This document shows, piece after piece, positions 1-12,064 of a DNA stretch of 64,000 nt. The notes under the pieces are model-generated. The model was not told the origin of the DNA and ran no database searches. It worked only from the letters and a program-made list of their open reading frames with translations. Within the stretch, counting starts at the first letter, position 1, and every line of letters begins with the position of its first letter. The DNA is from Oikopleura dioica (taxonomy: Eukaryota; Chordata; Appendicularia; Copelata; Oikopleuridae): NCBI GenBank assembly GCA_907165135.1, contig OU015569.1, positions 4,216,001 through 4,280,000 of the forward strand, in the 5' to 3' direction. The translations under genes were made by a program, and so were the position numbers.

Positions 1-221
1 GCAGAAGACAGTCTTATTATTATCTAAATTAATACATAAAAGTTTTTTTTAAATAGCACCAAAAATATACAAAAATTAACTTACGTACAAAACGCTTCTT
101 GTCATATGATTCATGTGTCAAAAGCAATGCAGAAAAGTTGAGTTGGTTCTGTCAGCATAGCACAGTAAAGTTTATGAAGCAATGAAAGGAAACTGTGGCC
201 TAGAGCAAAAAGATAAGATTT
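1..221. other. 5' flank, no gene seen
   Basis: AT-rich sequence before the first recognisable start codon. I see no convincing coding frame or RNA gene. It may hold the 5' region of the STAC-like gene that follows or the tail of a gene outside the window. Confidence 0.4.
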
Positions 222-1949
222 ATGGCAAAAAGTGCACTTTTGTGGCGATCAGTAGCGATGAGCCTAGTCGGAGTAAGTGCGATTTGCGTAGACAATCGTA
301 AACAGCTCAGCGCGATTTAAGTATTTGGGGAAGTTGTAGTACCAAGACAACCAGTGGGGATCGGAGTAGAACTCGAATTAACTCAGCTCACACTCATAGG
401 CATGCGCTTTTCAACACTTTCTTTAGCAAGAATCTACGGCAAGGAAAGAACAACGCTCTTGAAGCTGTTGACGAAGACATGGCTTCCCAATTCGAGACAG
501 GTGAGAGTTTAGACAACCTGACTGTAATGTAACTAAATCATAGACAGCATGTACGACGACGATGACTTCGACAATATTCCGGGCAGAGTGATCGAGCACA
601 AATGGAGACCGTGTAGATTCAAAAATGCTACTTTCTGTATGGTCTGCGGAAAGCTTACTTCATCTCTTGGAGAGTGTCCAGAAGAAATACCAGCAGACAG
701 GAATGGATTTGAATTTGAAAAAATATAATTCCCGCGAGAATAATTCTTATCCTACTTGAGCTTCATTTTAAAAAAAGGACCTGGAGTGAGCAGAACTGGA
801 CTAAGATGCCAAGTCTGCCTAATGAATATACACAGCGACTGTCTCGAACGATCTAAAGAAAGTTCAATCGGTAAATAAACATTGCTCTTGAAATTCTTTT
901 TCTATCAATTATTTAGCACACACATGTACCGGAAGACCAGATCCTCGCTCAGGACAATCACATTTTATTCGAGAAGGGGTAAATTTTATAATGTCGAACT
1001 TACCGTAAATCTTTTCTTGCAGATTGGAAACTTTAACTTTTCTCGACATCTTTCAATATGCGAACCGAAATCAGCCCACAGGGACTCAATAGTATCTCAA
1101 ATGGACAATATGGGTAAGTAATGATAAACGAACTAATTTCTGTAAACAAATCTAAGCGCTGGAAAACATAGACGACTCCTACAAAGTTCTGAAACAAGGG
1201 AAAGCACTTAGACTTGTTAATACTGGAGAAGATATCCGCGCTGGAAAGAGTGCCAAGAATTCTATTGCCGATCCAGTGTTTTGGAAAAGCCTTTTTTCGA
1301 GCAAGAGAGGCTCCATCGCTCCAGACCCACTTGACGCCATCAGAAGACCTAAGAAGGGTCTTTTTGGCGGCTTGATGGGGGTGAGATCAACCAAATTTGA
1401 TTTTTGTAAATATTTCCTAGTCACGAAACTACAAAGTTCCAAAAAATCACGACAAAGAGCCTTACTGTGCTCTCTACGACTTCAAGGTAATAAACGACCA
1501 TAAGAACGTTTGACAAGAAGAGTTTTAGCCCCGCGACAAAATGGATATTTCTCTTCGACCTGGGGATAAAATTTATGTCTGTGATTCGAAGGACGACAAC
1601 TGGTGGTTCGTAAGTTCAAAATTATATTTATCTTCCAACACTGATGACTTTCTCTAGGGTAAAAAAGAGCCTTCTGGTGCAGTTGGATTCTTTCCAGCTA
1701 AGTTTGTCATGAAAGTAGAAGAAACCGAAAAGCCCTTTATCGTAACTAAACATTGCTACGGAAACTCGAAGCGAAAGGAGCTAAAGGCAAAGGAGAATAC
1801 AGTAAGCAAGCGGAATCTTTCTGGAACTAACGGTATTTCAGATTGTCGTTGTGAATTTCGCCTCACCTATCAACCGCGAAGACTCGCTTTTCGTACGGTC
1901 ACTTGATGGCGAAGGTTTCGTCCCCAAAAATTCTATCCGTTCTCTCTGA
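222..1949 (+). CDS. STAC-like adaptor with one C1 and two SH3 domains
   Basis: Multi-exon gene. Exon 1 (222-272) ends at a GTAAGT donor; a 38-bp intron (273-310) leads in phase into the next exon. The product has a C1 zinc domain (first residues HKWRPC, then CMVC, then GLRCQVC and IHSDC), a Ser/Arg linker, an SH3 domain (YCALYDF, later DDNWWFG and GFFPAKFV) and a second SH3-like end (GEYIVVVNFASP to GFVPKNSI). C1 followed by two SH3 domains is the layout of STAC3-type excitation-contraction adaptors, which bind voltage-gated calcium channels at the membrane. The last three statements are family knowledge; the domain order is read directly. The C1 domain is completed only if the intron at 670-777 uses a GA donor; without it the frame stops. 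The stop is TGA at 1947-1949. A more distant C1/SH3 adaptor is the alternative. Confidence 0.75.
670..777 (+). other. Candidate GA-AG intron in the STAC-like gene
   Basis: Exon ends at CTT G (669) and resumes at GA CCT GGA (778). This joins the CMVC half of the C1 domain to the GLRCQVC half in one frame. The bases at the donor are GAGAGT and at the acceptor AAAAAG. Reading through instead meets a stop about 20 codons on. No GT donor nearby gives the right phase. Non-canonical G*-AG introns are known from Oikopleura dioica. The spacing between the two CxxC pairs (17 residues) is slightly above the usual 13-14, so the exact boundary is not certain. Confidence 0.55.
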
Positions 1950-2549
1950 CGCTTCCACCTTCATTTCATACCCGTACATTTTGTCTTCTTTCTGCCTGTA
2001 TACTACACAGTATGATAAAACTGTGAATAGTTCAAATAAACTAATTCTATTGCAATTGTTTTTTCGTCATAAATAATTTGAGCCCTTTGAAGGTAAGGTG
2101 TTTTACTGTCACCAGCATTCTCTGCAAAATTACGACTGAAGCCAACGAAAAAGAACTAATAGATCGACTTTATGATAATCTTCAGATTATCATTTGATTA
2201 TCCCTTCTTTTTTTCGAACTGACATAGATAGCTCGACTTCGAAAGCCATTTGAGTTGAAAATAACATGAATATCGATCGATTTTTCGCAACTACTGCTGA
2301 GTAGGGATAAAAATGAACTTTTGGTTGCAAAAACTACCGTCGATTACACCCCGACTACTCCGAGAAGCTGATAATCCCTGCCTTTCTGGCGGAAGGGCGC
2401 CTCCTTTACGCGCCAGCATGATGGCGGTGTGCGGAAAGTTTTCCTCTCGGGAAGCTTATCAGTTAGAAAAATTTCTCTTTCGACAAAAAAAAACCTCGAT
2501 TTTAACTTAACTCGATTAAAACTTTTATCACAAGAGAGTCTCGTGAATC
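1950..2549. other. Intergenic stretch
   Basis: 600 bases between the STAC-like gene and the next long frame. A short open frame starts at 2313 but shows no recognisable motif and overlaps nothing else. The sequence is AT-rich; I see no RNA gene or repeat. Confidence 0.4.
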
Positions 2550-3245
2550 ATGGTTATGGTATATTACGGCAAATATTGGCATTCCGCATCAGGAACTCAG
2601 TTTCAAACGAAGTTCGCCAGGTGTCCAAGAGCAGATATCATCGAGTTTTCTTGTGGATGTTCTATCAAAGTCGACAAACCTACCAAACTATGGACAAATC
2701 CTAGAGAGACCTTCTGCAATTTCTTCGGTGGTATATTTTCGAAATCTCTTAGTGCTATTGGAATATCGCCGGGAGATTCCCTTTGGAGCAATACAAACTT
2801 TCCGAAGACTCCTCACATCTGCTGCCCTAAAGATCCAAACCTGACGGTGGAATTGACTGAGATGGTTGCTGCTTCAAATGAAAAATATCTCCGTATGGCC
2901 ATCACTTCTAGTTGGCTCGAGAAAAGAAAACATAGCAAGAACACGGGAACCAATCCTACAATCAGGACAATTAAATACAAACCACGAACCGAGAAGGATT
3001 ACACCTACATCGCAACCAAGTTCTTCCTCCCATTTTTCGAAAATACTTCAAGATGTCCTACTCCAAGAGACTCCAGAGAGAAGAGAATTCTGAAGACGAG
3101 AAACTCAAAACAGCACCATGAACCCGACGAGAAGAAGGAAATGCCGGCTTTGACTGATGCGGAATTGATAGCACTTTTCTCCCAAACATCTCTGAAAGAA
3201 AAGAAGACGAAAGCTCCCTTGGCCGTTCGAAAATCACGAAAGTAG
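2550..3245 (+). CDS. Hypothetical basic protein, 231 aa, single exon
   Basis: An uninterrupted frame of 231 codons, unusual here because most genes are cut by 40-bp introns. The product has a cysteine-containing N-terminal half (FSCGCSIKV, HICCPKDPN) and a lysine-rich tail ending in KAPLAVRKSRK. No domain was recognised and no signal peptide is evident. The start at 2550 is the first ATG of the frame. It could be a real lineage-specific gene or a fortuitous frame; length and amino-acid mix favour real but do not prove it. Confidence 0.5.
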   Translation: MVMVYYGKYWHSASGTQFQTKFARCPRADIIEFSCGCSIKVDKPTKLWTNPRETFCNFFGGIFSKSLSAIGISPGDSLWSNTNFPKTPHICCPKDPNLTVELTEMVAASNEKYLRMAITSSWLEKRKHSKNTGTNPTIRTIKYKPRTEKDYTYIATKFFLPFFENTSRCPTPRDSREKRILKTRNSKQHHEPDEKKEMPALTDAELIALFSQTSLKEKKTKAPLAVRKSRK

Positions 3246-3841
3246 CTCGAAGGTAAGTTGATTTTTCACAGAGTCGAACTCAATCGTGAATTTCTAGCTT
3301 CCACTCTATGAATAGAAAATAAAGCATCCTGCCTCTCACTTCATGTAAATACGAAAGCATTCATCAGTCTCAGAAGGCCATACGATTAGAAAATTCAGAA
3401 AAGTGAGAAAAATTCCCTCGCCCTTTCCTCAATTCTAATTTTTCATCAGAAATTGGACGAATTCATCATTATCTCTTGCCGCATCATCGCTCCTACATGC
3501 TCTGCTTTTTGTACAAAATAAAGATCAACCTCATCAAATGCTCCAACAAGGCTTCATCAAGAGGTACAACCCTGCTCTCACGACCAATGAGTTCGACTTC
3601 AAATTTTTACTGCCAAAAGACTCCTACTATTTTCGAATAACTCAACCCTTATGAATACGTCAAATAAATTTATTCTATTCAACCACATCGTCGAAAAAAA
3701 ATTCTCGTTTCTTTCATTTTCGGAAATGGCGCTATCTGGGGTGAATGTGCGCAGTAGCGCGCTCATCTCGAGTGCTGATTGGCGAATCAAAGAAAGTCCC
3801 CCTTTTTGCTGTGAGTATCGCGTCAATGCTGGCAGAGTAGA
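3246..3841. other. Intergenic stretch
   Basis: About 600 bases of AT-rich sequence. Open frames on both strands at 3599-3890 overlap each other and show no family motif; I treat them as chance frames. No repeat or RNA gene was seen. Confidence 0.4.
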
Positions 3842-4332
3842 ATGGACGAACAGAAAATTCCCAAACAACGAAAAAGGGTTCCTGGATTAGTCCCCATCCG
3901 AGACAAGAGGAAACGAAAAATTCCCGAATTGAAGGAAAGGTCTAGAACCTCTTGCGTACTCAGCGTTTTTTAAACTAATCTTGACCGTAAAAGCCACTGA
4001 ATCCAAGCTCACATGCGAAAATTCAACGAGATAGCCTTATTCCGTTAAAAATCGACTTTTCACTGATTCGCGAGAGGCAAAATGCTGCTCCAAAACTCGA
4101 ATCGCTCAACAAAATTCAAGTCAATAAGCCGGAGAAAGTGAACTCGGTAAATTACACTAGCGAAAACTGGGCATAATCATTTATTTTCCAGCAGCCTTCG
4201 TCGCCATGCGAAGAAGAAAACGACTCTTCGTTGCTGCGCGCGTGGAAGTCTTGCCGCGTCTTGAGTTCTCGCGAAATCGAGTCTCTGACCAAAGAACTCG
4301 GGATCGACCCGAGCACGCTGATGCTCAGCTAG
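3842..4332 (+). CDS. Hypothetical basic protein, 135 aa, three exons
   Basis: Exons 3842-3955, 3994-4146 and 4192-4332 join in phase 0 across introns of 38 and 45 bp with GT/AG ends. All three are open only in this combined frame, which is good support for a gene. The N-terminus is Lys/Arg-rich (MDEQKIPKQRKRV); the C-terminus has a predicted helix (LLRAWKSCRVLSSREIESL) and ends STLMLS. I do not recognise the family. A basic N-terminus suggests a nucleic-acid or nuclear role, but that is only a guess. Confidence 0.55.
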
Positions 4333-4584
4333 CTGGACAAGAAAAAACACAGTTCTTTTGCTTATTGATTTCGCTATTGTTCAGTTCCGCCGAGTTTAGA
4401 TCATTCTCTTGCGATCGCCTTTCAATTATTTCCCTTTTCACCCTCTTGATCTTCAACAATGAAATTCTTCTTATCTGCTTGAGACATTCGCTCCAATTCA
4501 ATTGAAAAAAAAGAATAAGAAAAGATATTCCTCTTTGATTCATTGACGTTTCTTTCTCAGAAGGGTCGCTATCTGACTCACAAT

Positions 4585-5210
4585 ATGGCAGAGGAGGTGA
4601 GCATAAATGCTGGGACTGGTCGCACTTACGAAAAATGCGAGGAGCTGCACGGGCTTGCGATCTATTTTGAAAGGACGGGAAAGTACGGCGACGCGTTGGA
4701 TGTTTGCAAGCAGATCTTACTAGAGCCCGTAAGAGATCCGTGCATGTTCCCTTCACTCCCCTTCGTAGGCAGCATACGAGCAGCCAGAGAAAGAGTTGAT
4801 CGTTTATATCTTTCAAATGTGCGACTATCTCTGCGAAAAAATCGACGACGAGCCTCAGCGTCGCTTTTTCAAAAAATGTGAAAACGAGTACTTCAAACAG
4901 ATTCTCATTAATCGCTCTGGTAGGCTCTCTCTTTCTTTCACCCATAAAATGACATTCTATCACAGAATTTATCAAAGCGAAGTCCACGAAGATGGAGGAG
5001 AAAGAGGAAGATTGTAAATTGCTGGCGCAAATCTGTGAACACGAAAAGTAAGTGGCATTAGAGGGAGATATTGAATCTAGATGTGTTGAGTTTCGAAACA
5101 GAATAGAACTGTCAAAGGTGAAGTTGACCCCATATATCAAATTTTGTGGCCGCCAACCTGCGAGAGAGAGATTGACAGAGTTAAGCAGCTCGTTATCAAC
5201 CCCAAATTAA
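4585..5210 (+). CDS. TPR-like helical protein, 168 aa
   Basis: Exons 4585-4728, 4769-4919, 4966-5047 and 5081-5210, all joined in phase over introns of 40, 46 and 33 bp. The N-terminal part (GLAIYFERTGKYGDALDVCKQ, then a second helix pair with YIFQMCDYLCEKI) has the helix-turn-helix pattern of tetratricopeptide repeats. The C-terminal part is charged. No enzyme motif is present, so a scaffold role is likely if the TPR reading is right. The final exon reads through a GTGAAG that could be a donor; using it gave no better frame. The product was not matched to a named family. Confidence 0.5.
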
Positions 5211-5580
5211 GAACTTTAAAAGGTTTTCCAACTTTCTTTTTAGTCCCGCATTGGCGATCACATATCTTTTGAAACACAGAAAGGGGAAAACCGAGAAGGA
5301 GACTGAAGAATTCAACGGTAAGGATTGAGATAATGTGAGAAAGGTCGAATGTATTAGATTTTTTTCTAGAATAACGCTTGTCCAAGCATATTTATTTGTG
5401 CGTAATAAGTATATTTTTACTGCAGGAATATCGAATAAGCGTAAGTAAAAGCCACTTTGAGATGATATTGTTTTGGCATTGAGGGGGAGTTTCTGTCCCA
5501 GAGTTGTGTAGACATATTTGTTTAAAGTCAACAGCAAGGAGCATTCCTTATTTCATCATTTAGAGCAATTCCGAAGGTTA
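5211..5580. other. Intergenic stretch with possible exon fragments
   Basis: Contains one coding-looking stretch (about 5243-5319, reading PALAITYLLKHRKGKTEKE) between a good acceptor and a GTAAGG donor, but I could not connect it in phase to either neighbour. It may be a 5' exon of the next gene or of an alternative transcript. Confidence 0.3.
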
Positions 5581-6042
5581 ATGGCGCGATCTGGCGCTAA
5601 TAGATACGAAGAAAACTTCCGGCAGCATTCTGTCTTTGCTGGAAATCAGGTTGGCGCGGATGAAGGCGTGAAGAGACGAGCCCCGAAGATTCTTAAGAAA
5701 CGAGGAAAAGAACGCGCAAGAAGTATCAACAATGTTACTTTTGAAATCCCACAAGTTTCCTATTCACAAGAGAAATCCCGTCGCCGCAAGATCAAGGTAA
5801 AGAAAGCAAAGTAACGCATTCTGTGACGACTTTTGAAGGCAGCTCTGATTGTGGTTTGGTCACTTTTTGTCTGGTTCGCCGTGAATACGTATCCCTTGCC
5901 AAAGAACATTTCGCACATGCTGCAAGAAATAAAGGCCAGCCTCATCGCCGTTGGTATGCTCGTCATTATCAACTGGCGCAACGAGTGGTGGCCAAATTTA
6001 GGGTCAGAAGAAGTGTTTGTAACAAAAATGAAAACCCTTTAG
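5581..6042 (+). CDS. Small protein with two C-terminal membrane helices, 139 aa
   Basis: Exon 5581-5796 joins 5839-6042 in phase 0 across a 42-bp GT-AG intron. The first 70 residues are hydrophilic and basic (RRAPKILKKRGKERARS, later KSRRRKIK). Two hydrophobic segments follow: ALIVVWSLFVWFAVN and SLIAVGMLVIINW, separated by a short loop. The basic cluster just before the first helix suggests the N-terminus faces the cytosol and the two helices form a hairpin, perhaps in the ER. I do not recognise the family. The frame is open further upstream (to 5518), so the start at 5581 is a choice. Confidence 0.55.
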
Positions 6043-6447
6043 ACCTCACAGATGGCCTCTTTTCTGTCTTTCTCCACCATATTCTTCCAAACTATTTTTT
6101 ATTTAATGCCTTTCCTGTAAGCCACAAAAGTATTTTTTTACTGATTCCAAAGTATTCTTTTTAATCTAAACCCTTCGCTTCTCAGAGCTCAATTACCGAG
6201 TCAATAAATCGTTTAATCTTCGAAGTAGCTATTAATTTCGATGTTTTCTTGGGCTCTGATCAATCGATTCGAAAGCAAGAGATTTTTCAGTCATTCCATT
6301 TATTCTCCATCCATGTCGTTGAAACCTTCTCGCATTTTAAGAGCTGTCTGACTAAATCTACTTCAATAAACAACTACTCAGTCGAACACTTTAGAATGCA
6401 TTAATAGAAAATTCGAAAAGACATCAGGGAGACAACAAATAAACACA
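6043..6447. other. Intergenic stretch before Frizzled
   Basis: AT-rich, about 400 bases, presumably the 3' end of the preceding gene and the promoter/5' UTR of the Frizzled gene. No repeat, RNA gene or clear core promoter element was seen. Confidence 0.4.
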
Positions 6448-8584
6448 ATGAAATTTCTCTTGTGGTTCGTCTCTGCCGCGTGCGCCGAGATCTGCAAGAA
6501 AGTTGACCTCGATGTTGTCGACTTTTGCAGTGAAATTTTTATCAAGTCTGGGCAGTCTGCAACCACCGCCTCGTGGAGGGATCAGAAGCTGATTTCCAAG
6601 CAGCTAGAGCAGTACGCGTCGCTCGACGGCATGGATTGCGACAATATGGACAAACAAGAAGTAAAGATGTTTCTTTGCTTCTATTACTTGCCGTATTGCC
6701 ACGAGAGCGGTGCGCTGGAGAGCGTGCCTCCGTGTAGACAGTGGTGCAGAAATTTCAAGGACTCATGCTGGCGACGTTTTACTCAATATGTTCCTAAGTG
6801 GCCAAGGTAAAATTCAATTAGCTTCATCTACCTTACTAATTAATTAAGTGAGCTCGAGTGCGATAAGCTTCCAGAAGACAGTCAGAACTCCAAAGGCTTC
6901 CAATGTATCAAAAACCCAGTTCAAAAGGACCCAAGCGACAGCTACCGCGAGTTGTCTTCGCTTTCTACTGCAGCTTACGAAAACGACCACTGCGTTGAGG
7001 AGTTGAAATGTCCTCCAGAATTTCAAGTTCGTTCTACGGACGGCCCGTCAAAATATAACTTCCTTGGTCTTGGCAACTGCAGCGCACCATGTCAAGATCA
7101 CTTTTGGAGTAAGAAAGATATCGAGCTGGCGAAGAAGTGGATTTTGGCCTGGTCAGTGTTGTGTCTTATATCCACCCTGTTCACTGTCCTCACTTATGTT
7201 ATCGACAAAGAACGATTTAAGTATCCCGAAAGGCCAATCGTCTTCCTAGCAGGTAAAACAATTCCCTCGCCATAATCATTATTTTAATAATTAAGCCTGC
7301 TATCTGATCGTTTCCATCGTTTATATAACCGGATACTTCAATGACAACGATGTTGCGTGCACCAGTAACAATCCTTACGAAAATCCAAACGACCGCCTTT
7401 TCAGTAAACATCCTACACTTATCGTCGTGCAGGTAATGCGCTCTACAAAACTCGTTTATTTTATCGTCAACTTAGGGCACGAAAAATCAATCGTGCACAA
7501 TTTTATTCATGATATTATACTTTTCCACAATGGCTTCGTGTATCTGGTGGTTGGTTCTATGCGTCAATTGGTTCCTTGCAGCCGTGCTCAAGTGGTCTGG
7601 GGAAGCGATAGAAGCACAAGCTCAGTACTTTCATCTTGTTGCCTGGGCTGTTCCCGCAATCGCAACCATGTCTGTTTTAGGTACAAGAGACTTGATTTTT
7701 TAAAGATTAACATCTTTCAGCGCTTGGTCGGATTGAAGGAGACCCTCTCTCGGGAATCTGCTATACGGGTCAATATGATACAACAAGTCTTCAAATCTTC
7801 ATCCTATGGCCGCAACTGAGTACGTTGTTTATTATTTGAAGGGTTGAATGATATTCTTAAAGTTTTCCTCTGCATCGGATTCATCTTCTTGATCATCGGA
7901 TTTCTGTCCATGTATCGAATACGAGCAGTTGTAAAGAATGAACACCCTGGAAAACACGAAGGCCTCGAGAAGTTAATGCTCAAGATAGGCATCTTTTCGT
8001 CGATTTATCTGGTAACGCAACGAGTATAAACGCGACTTATAGAAAAAAATTAAGATTCCTGGTTCAATCCTTCTCGGATGCTACTTCTACGAATACATGT
8101 ACAATGACATTTGGAATAAATCCTGGCTGAACAAATACTGCAATTATGAAAACGACTCTCCCTATGGATTCACCTGCTCTTGTGACATTAAAAAGGTAAG
8201 TTGAAGATAGTAATAGTCGATTTTTATTTTCGTTCAGGAAGTTGAAGCTGTTGGGCATCGAGAACCTAACTTTACATTTTTCATGCTACGTTATTTCATG
8301 ATGCTTATTGTTGGATTGAGTTGTGGCTTTTGGATCTGGGGCGAGAAGACTATTGCTGTAAGTTATTCACGCTTAATCTTTATCCCGGCAAACATGATTT
8401 TCAGTCTTGGAAGCAATTCCTTTCCTGCACAAGTTCAACGGCCGCACACGCAGATCCAATGGCGGTCCCCCTTCGTGCCAGCATGCGCACAGAGAACTCC
8501 TACAATCCGCACAGCAATCAGATGAACGCACCGAACCGCGCCCCATCGCAACGCTACTATCCTCCTCATCAGCAAGGATATTAG
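6448..8584 (+). CDS. Frizzled Wnt receptor
   Basis: The product starts with a signal peptide ([13 protein letters not shown]), then a cysteine-rich Wnt-binding domain, a linker with paired cysteines, and seven hydrophobic segments. Class F GPCR hallmarks are visible: [16 protein letters not shown] (third helix region) and [19 protein letters not shown]. After the seventh helix, the splice from GAG AAG ACT ATT GCT to TCT TGG creates KTIASW, the KTxxxW motif by which Frizzleds recruit Dishevelled. The short tail ends PPHQQGY. Introns are 40-60 bp. The gene encodes a plasma-membrane receptor acting at the top of canonical and planar-polarity Wnt signalling (family knowledge). Which Frizzled subfamily it belongs to cannot be settled by eye; the CRD is divergent. 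Confidence 0.93.
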
Positions 8585-9214
8585 GCAACAGATCAAGAAA
8601 GCTTTGTATAATAGCAACCACTTTCATACTCGATTGTAATGTTCTTCTTTGTATTTTCTTTCAAATTCCATGTACACAATATCGTTTCATTTTTTATTTC
8701 TAAAATTGTGCTTCCACCAGGCCTATCCAACTTATATCGCTAACAATTGCCCTCTTTGTCAAGCTATGATCCTGTCGAATATTTCTGTATCTAAGACTCA
8801 ACTATTGTGATATACTTCTTTCTTCCGACAGTCTTTCGCCACCATTGCGCCACAGCAGTGCTCTGGAGTCAGCTATATTAATCGCACGCTCGGTGAACAC
8901 GATCGTATCCTCGCAGAAATATCTCTGAGAAATCGCCCAATCAACTTATACCTTCGCTTGTCTTCCAATTTACTTGCTCTTGACTGCCATATTTTTAGTT
9001 AATCCTGCTTTACTTGAATTAAATTCTCCATTTTGGGACCAGAATTGAATGAGAGACAGACACTGAATTTTTACGGGACAAAATAGTATTTTGAGATACC
9101 TTTTTACGCTCTATTGGCGGCTCTCGTTTATATATTAGCCTTGCTAGAGCTAAGTTCGTCCCTTTTACAATTTTTGTTCAGAACAGAAACCGGCAATTCG
9201 ATAAAAGGGAGAGA
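8585..9214. other. Intergenic stretch
   Basis: About 630 bases between Frizzled and FoxO. AT-rich with no convincing frame, repeat or RNA gene. It must hold the 3' UTR of one gene and the promoter of the next. Confidence 0.4.
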
Positions 9215-12064
9215 ATGGAAATCGTTTCCTCCGATGACCAGGAGTTCCAGATTCAAGAGGCTTGCTCAACTAGTCACTTGACTTTTAAGGTAAATCTATT
9301 CGTTTTCGGTCGTCAAAGACGTTCTCCATAGGCTCCCTCTGCAAGAAACCCTCTTATCCGCCAGCGATCTGGTACTTTCGCGGGATTTACTGAGATCGAA
9401 GGGAATCGAACTGCCGGTACACCTGCAAAACAAGAGATAAAAGAAGAGGAATTACAGGAGAAGGAGAAAATCAAGAAGCTTTTGAATGAGCGACGAAAAT
9501 TCTCCAGGCAAAATAAATGGGGCAACTGCTCGTACAAGGACTTGATCGTTGCTGCGATCGAAAGCAGGTAACGTTATTTTTTCTATCGATTTTGACGTAA
9601 TTTCCCATGATATTGTCGCCAAGAATTAGCGGCGTTAACTCTCACGCATTTCATGTCTGAAAGCGATAGATTGGTTTATTCAACAATCTTCAGTCCTTCG
9701 AAGAAAATGACGCTCAACGAAATCTACGAGTGGATTGTAAAGAACATCCAATATTTCAAAAACGATTCGGACACGAATTCGTCTGTCGCTTGGAAAAATT
9801 CTGTTCGCCACAATCTTTCACTTCATCCGATCTTCCAAAAGGAACCACCACAGACAGTATGTACTTAGAATATTAGTATTTGTGAGTTAACTTGTTCAAG
9901 GGCGGTTCACGTTCGATTGGGTCGTATTGGAAAATTGACCGTTCAAAAGATAGAGCGAAAGGACGCGGGCGAGCGAAGACTCTACCAATGCAAGATTTGC
10001 AGTCAGCTAGAGTGCGTCGGACGGACAAACCGCCAACAGGGCGTAAGAGCAAATCTAAGGTTACAAAAACCGGTCAACAGCGCCGCGACTCAACACCTTA
10101 CAATGATTCTTCAATTAAAAAGAGCTCTCACACAGCAATGGTAAATTTCTTATCTTTATTTGCATTCACAGGCGTCTAGGTCGACGACAATCCAATGAAT
10201 GAATTAAATAGTGAGTTCTTCAAGATGGGACACCCATCTACAGTGGCCACATCCTCAGTGCGGCCTCCCATAGCTGTCCCAGATGACGGCGATGAGCAAG
10301 TAACAATTCAGGTGCGGGTACCGTACGAGGCGTTTCGTCTTTATCGGGAGGGAAATTACAATATTTGTATTTTGCCCAAAAATCACCGAGAACTTCGACA
10401 ATACTCCAAAGCTGTTTGTAAGTCATCAAAATTAATATTCACTTATCTCCTCCTCCCATTTATCAAAAGTTATCAATTGCATGTGCGTTTGAGTTATTCC
10501 TCATTTATCTTCAAATCGTCGTCGCAGTTAAGCATGATCCTGAAAAGAAGTCTGATCTAAAACATTTTTTGTAGCAATGGGATACTCACCGGTTTAAAAG
10601 ACCGGTTTGGGTTGAGAATTGTTTCGCGGTGGATGAGTCATTTCCGTCAAGTTGAAATACCCTAACAAGCAGAGTAAAAAGTCAGCAACAAGAAAGTCAA
10701 ACCAAAGCAATGAAAACCCAGGTAAAATGCAGGAGGCGAAACCCAAGGCAGAACTAAATGATGAGAACGCAACTTTCCCTGGCATTGATGCAGGACAGAT
10801 AAAAGATTATCTTTCCCGAGAGGACGAAAACCAGCCGCTCGTGATAAATTGTCTCCCGCAGAATCCTCCTGCTAGTACTTTCGTGAAGCAGGAGACGTTT
10901 TGCAAGAAAGCATCGAAAGCCGACGAGTCAAGCAAGAAAGAGACCACTAAAAAAGCATCTAAATCCAAGAAATCGAAGAAATGCAAGAAACAGCCAAGTA
11001 GAAAAGAATTTGTCAAGGAAGAAGACCCTGATTTCGCACCTCCATACCTTCCCCCAAATTATATTGAGTTCTTTAATAACTACATGTATTCAAAAGCTCT
11101 GGAAGACTCTGAATTCTGGGAAGTTAAGAAGAAACGACCGCAGACTCAGCCGACAGTATTCAAATATCCCAATACAGCACCAGCATCCAATATTCAGCGC
11201 CCCACCTACCAAAGCTCCATTCCTAGTACCTCATCTTCGTGGTAAGAACTTCAAGTTTATTTTCAGAGTCCTAGGTCAGACTCACTCAAACCCTGGAGTT
11301 CTTTTGATTACCCTTGCTATTAAGCTATTCTGCTGCTCAAAATCGAAGACCAGTTCAACAGCCATCGACTTCGCAAGATGGAGTTCACATCTTCCGATGC
11401 CCACCGTTGCCTATGCGTTTGCATTCGCAGACTTCCGTTTCTCATCAATTGCATCATCAGCCGCCCCGGCAGCATTCTGTTGCAATGCGTCCTTCCCAGC
11501 AAGCTTCCACTTCGCTCCAGATCCATTACGAAGATCCGTCCGAGCAACAACAGACTACCCAGATTGAAGAAATGGAAACTTATGAGCTGCAGCCAATAGA
11601 AAACCATGCCAATATTTCTTCAAACGATCAAGAGACGCATCTTTTAACGATGATGGAGGTGAAGACTGACGAACACCAAAATAGCAATCAACAAAGTTAC
11701 ATGTCACAACAAACGGTCTCGTCCCCAATGGCACAGCACCAGCAATCTGTCAACACGATCACTTTCCCCGAGCAGCCGTTCCAATGCCAGCTTCAAGCTA
11801 GTCAGCAAATTCATCTACCTGAACTGCAACGACGGGAACATCAGCAACATCTCAATTTCTCTCAGCCGCTCTTGCAGCAGCAGAATCACCATCACCAACT
11901 CATGCAACTGGCACCAATCCAAAGCCACCAACAGCAAATCAATCCACAAACAAACCAAACGGTCAACAAAGGTGGATTGATAGAGTGCGCTCTTCGATAA
12001 ATCCGTATTCATAGATGACCCCGGTTATTGGCCAGAAAATATCACTTGGGATGAGCTTGTATAA
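9215..12064 (+). CDS. FoxO forkhead transcription factor
   Basis: Nine exons placed by phase: 9215-9289, 9332-9567, 9694-9856, 9901-10140, 10180-10417, 10575-10591, 10652-11241, 11325-11971, 12015-12064. The forkhead domain has the FoxO signature: WGNCSYKDLI, AIESSPSKKMTL, IYEWIVKNI and WKNSVRHNLSLH, ending GSYWKI. Two Akt-type RxRxxS/T sites flank it as in FoxO: RQRSGT before the domain and RGRAKT after it. The C-terminal half is glutamine- and histidine-rich and ends in an acidic/aromatic tail (DPGYWPENITWDELV), probably a transactivation segment. Role: nuclear factor excluded from the nucleus by insulin/PI3K/Akt phosphorylation (family knowledge). The acceptor at 9331 was chosen because it keeps the N-terminal Akt site in frame. 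The 17-nt exon 6 is forced by phase. Confidence 0.88.

Noticed and set aside
4325-5140. 271-codon open frame on the minus strand
   Set aside because: It lies antisense to two plus-strand genes whose exons join cleanly in phase, and its own product is low-complexity with no motif.
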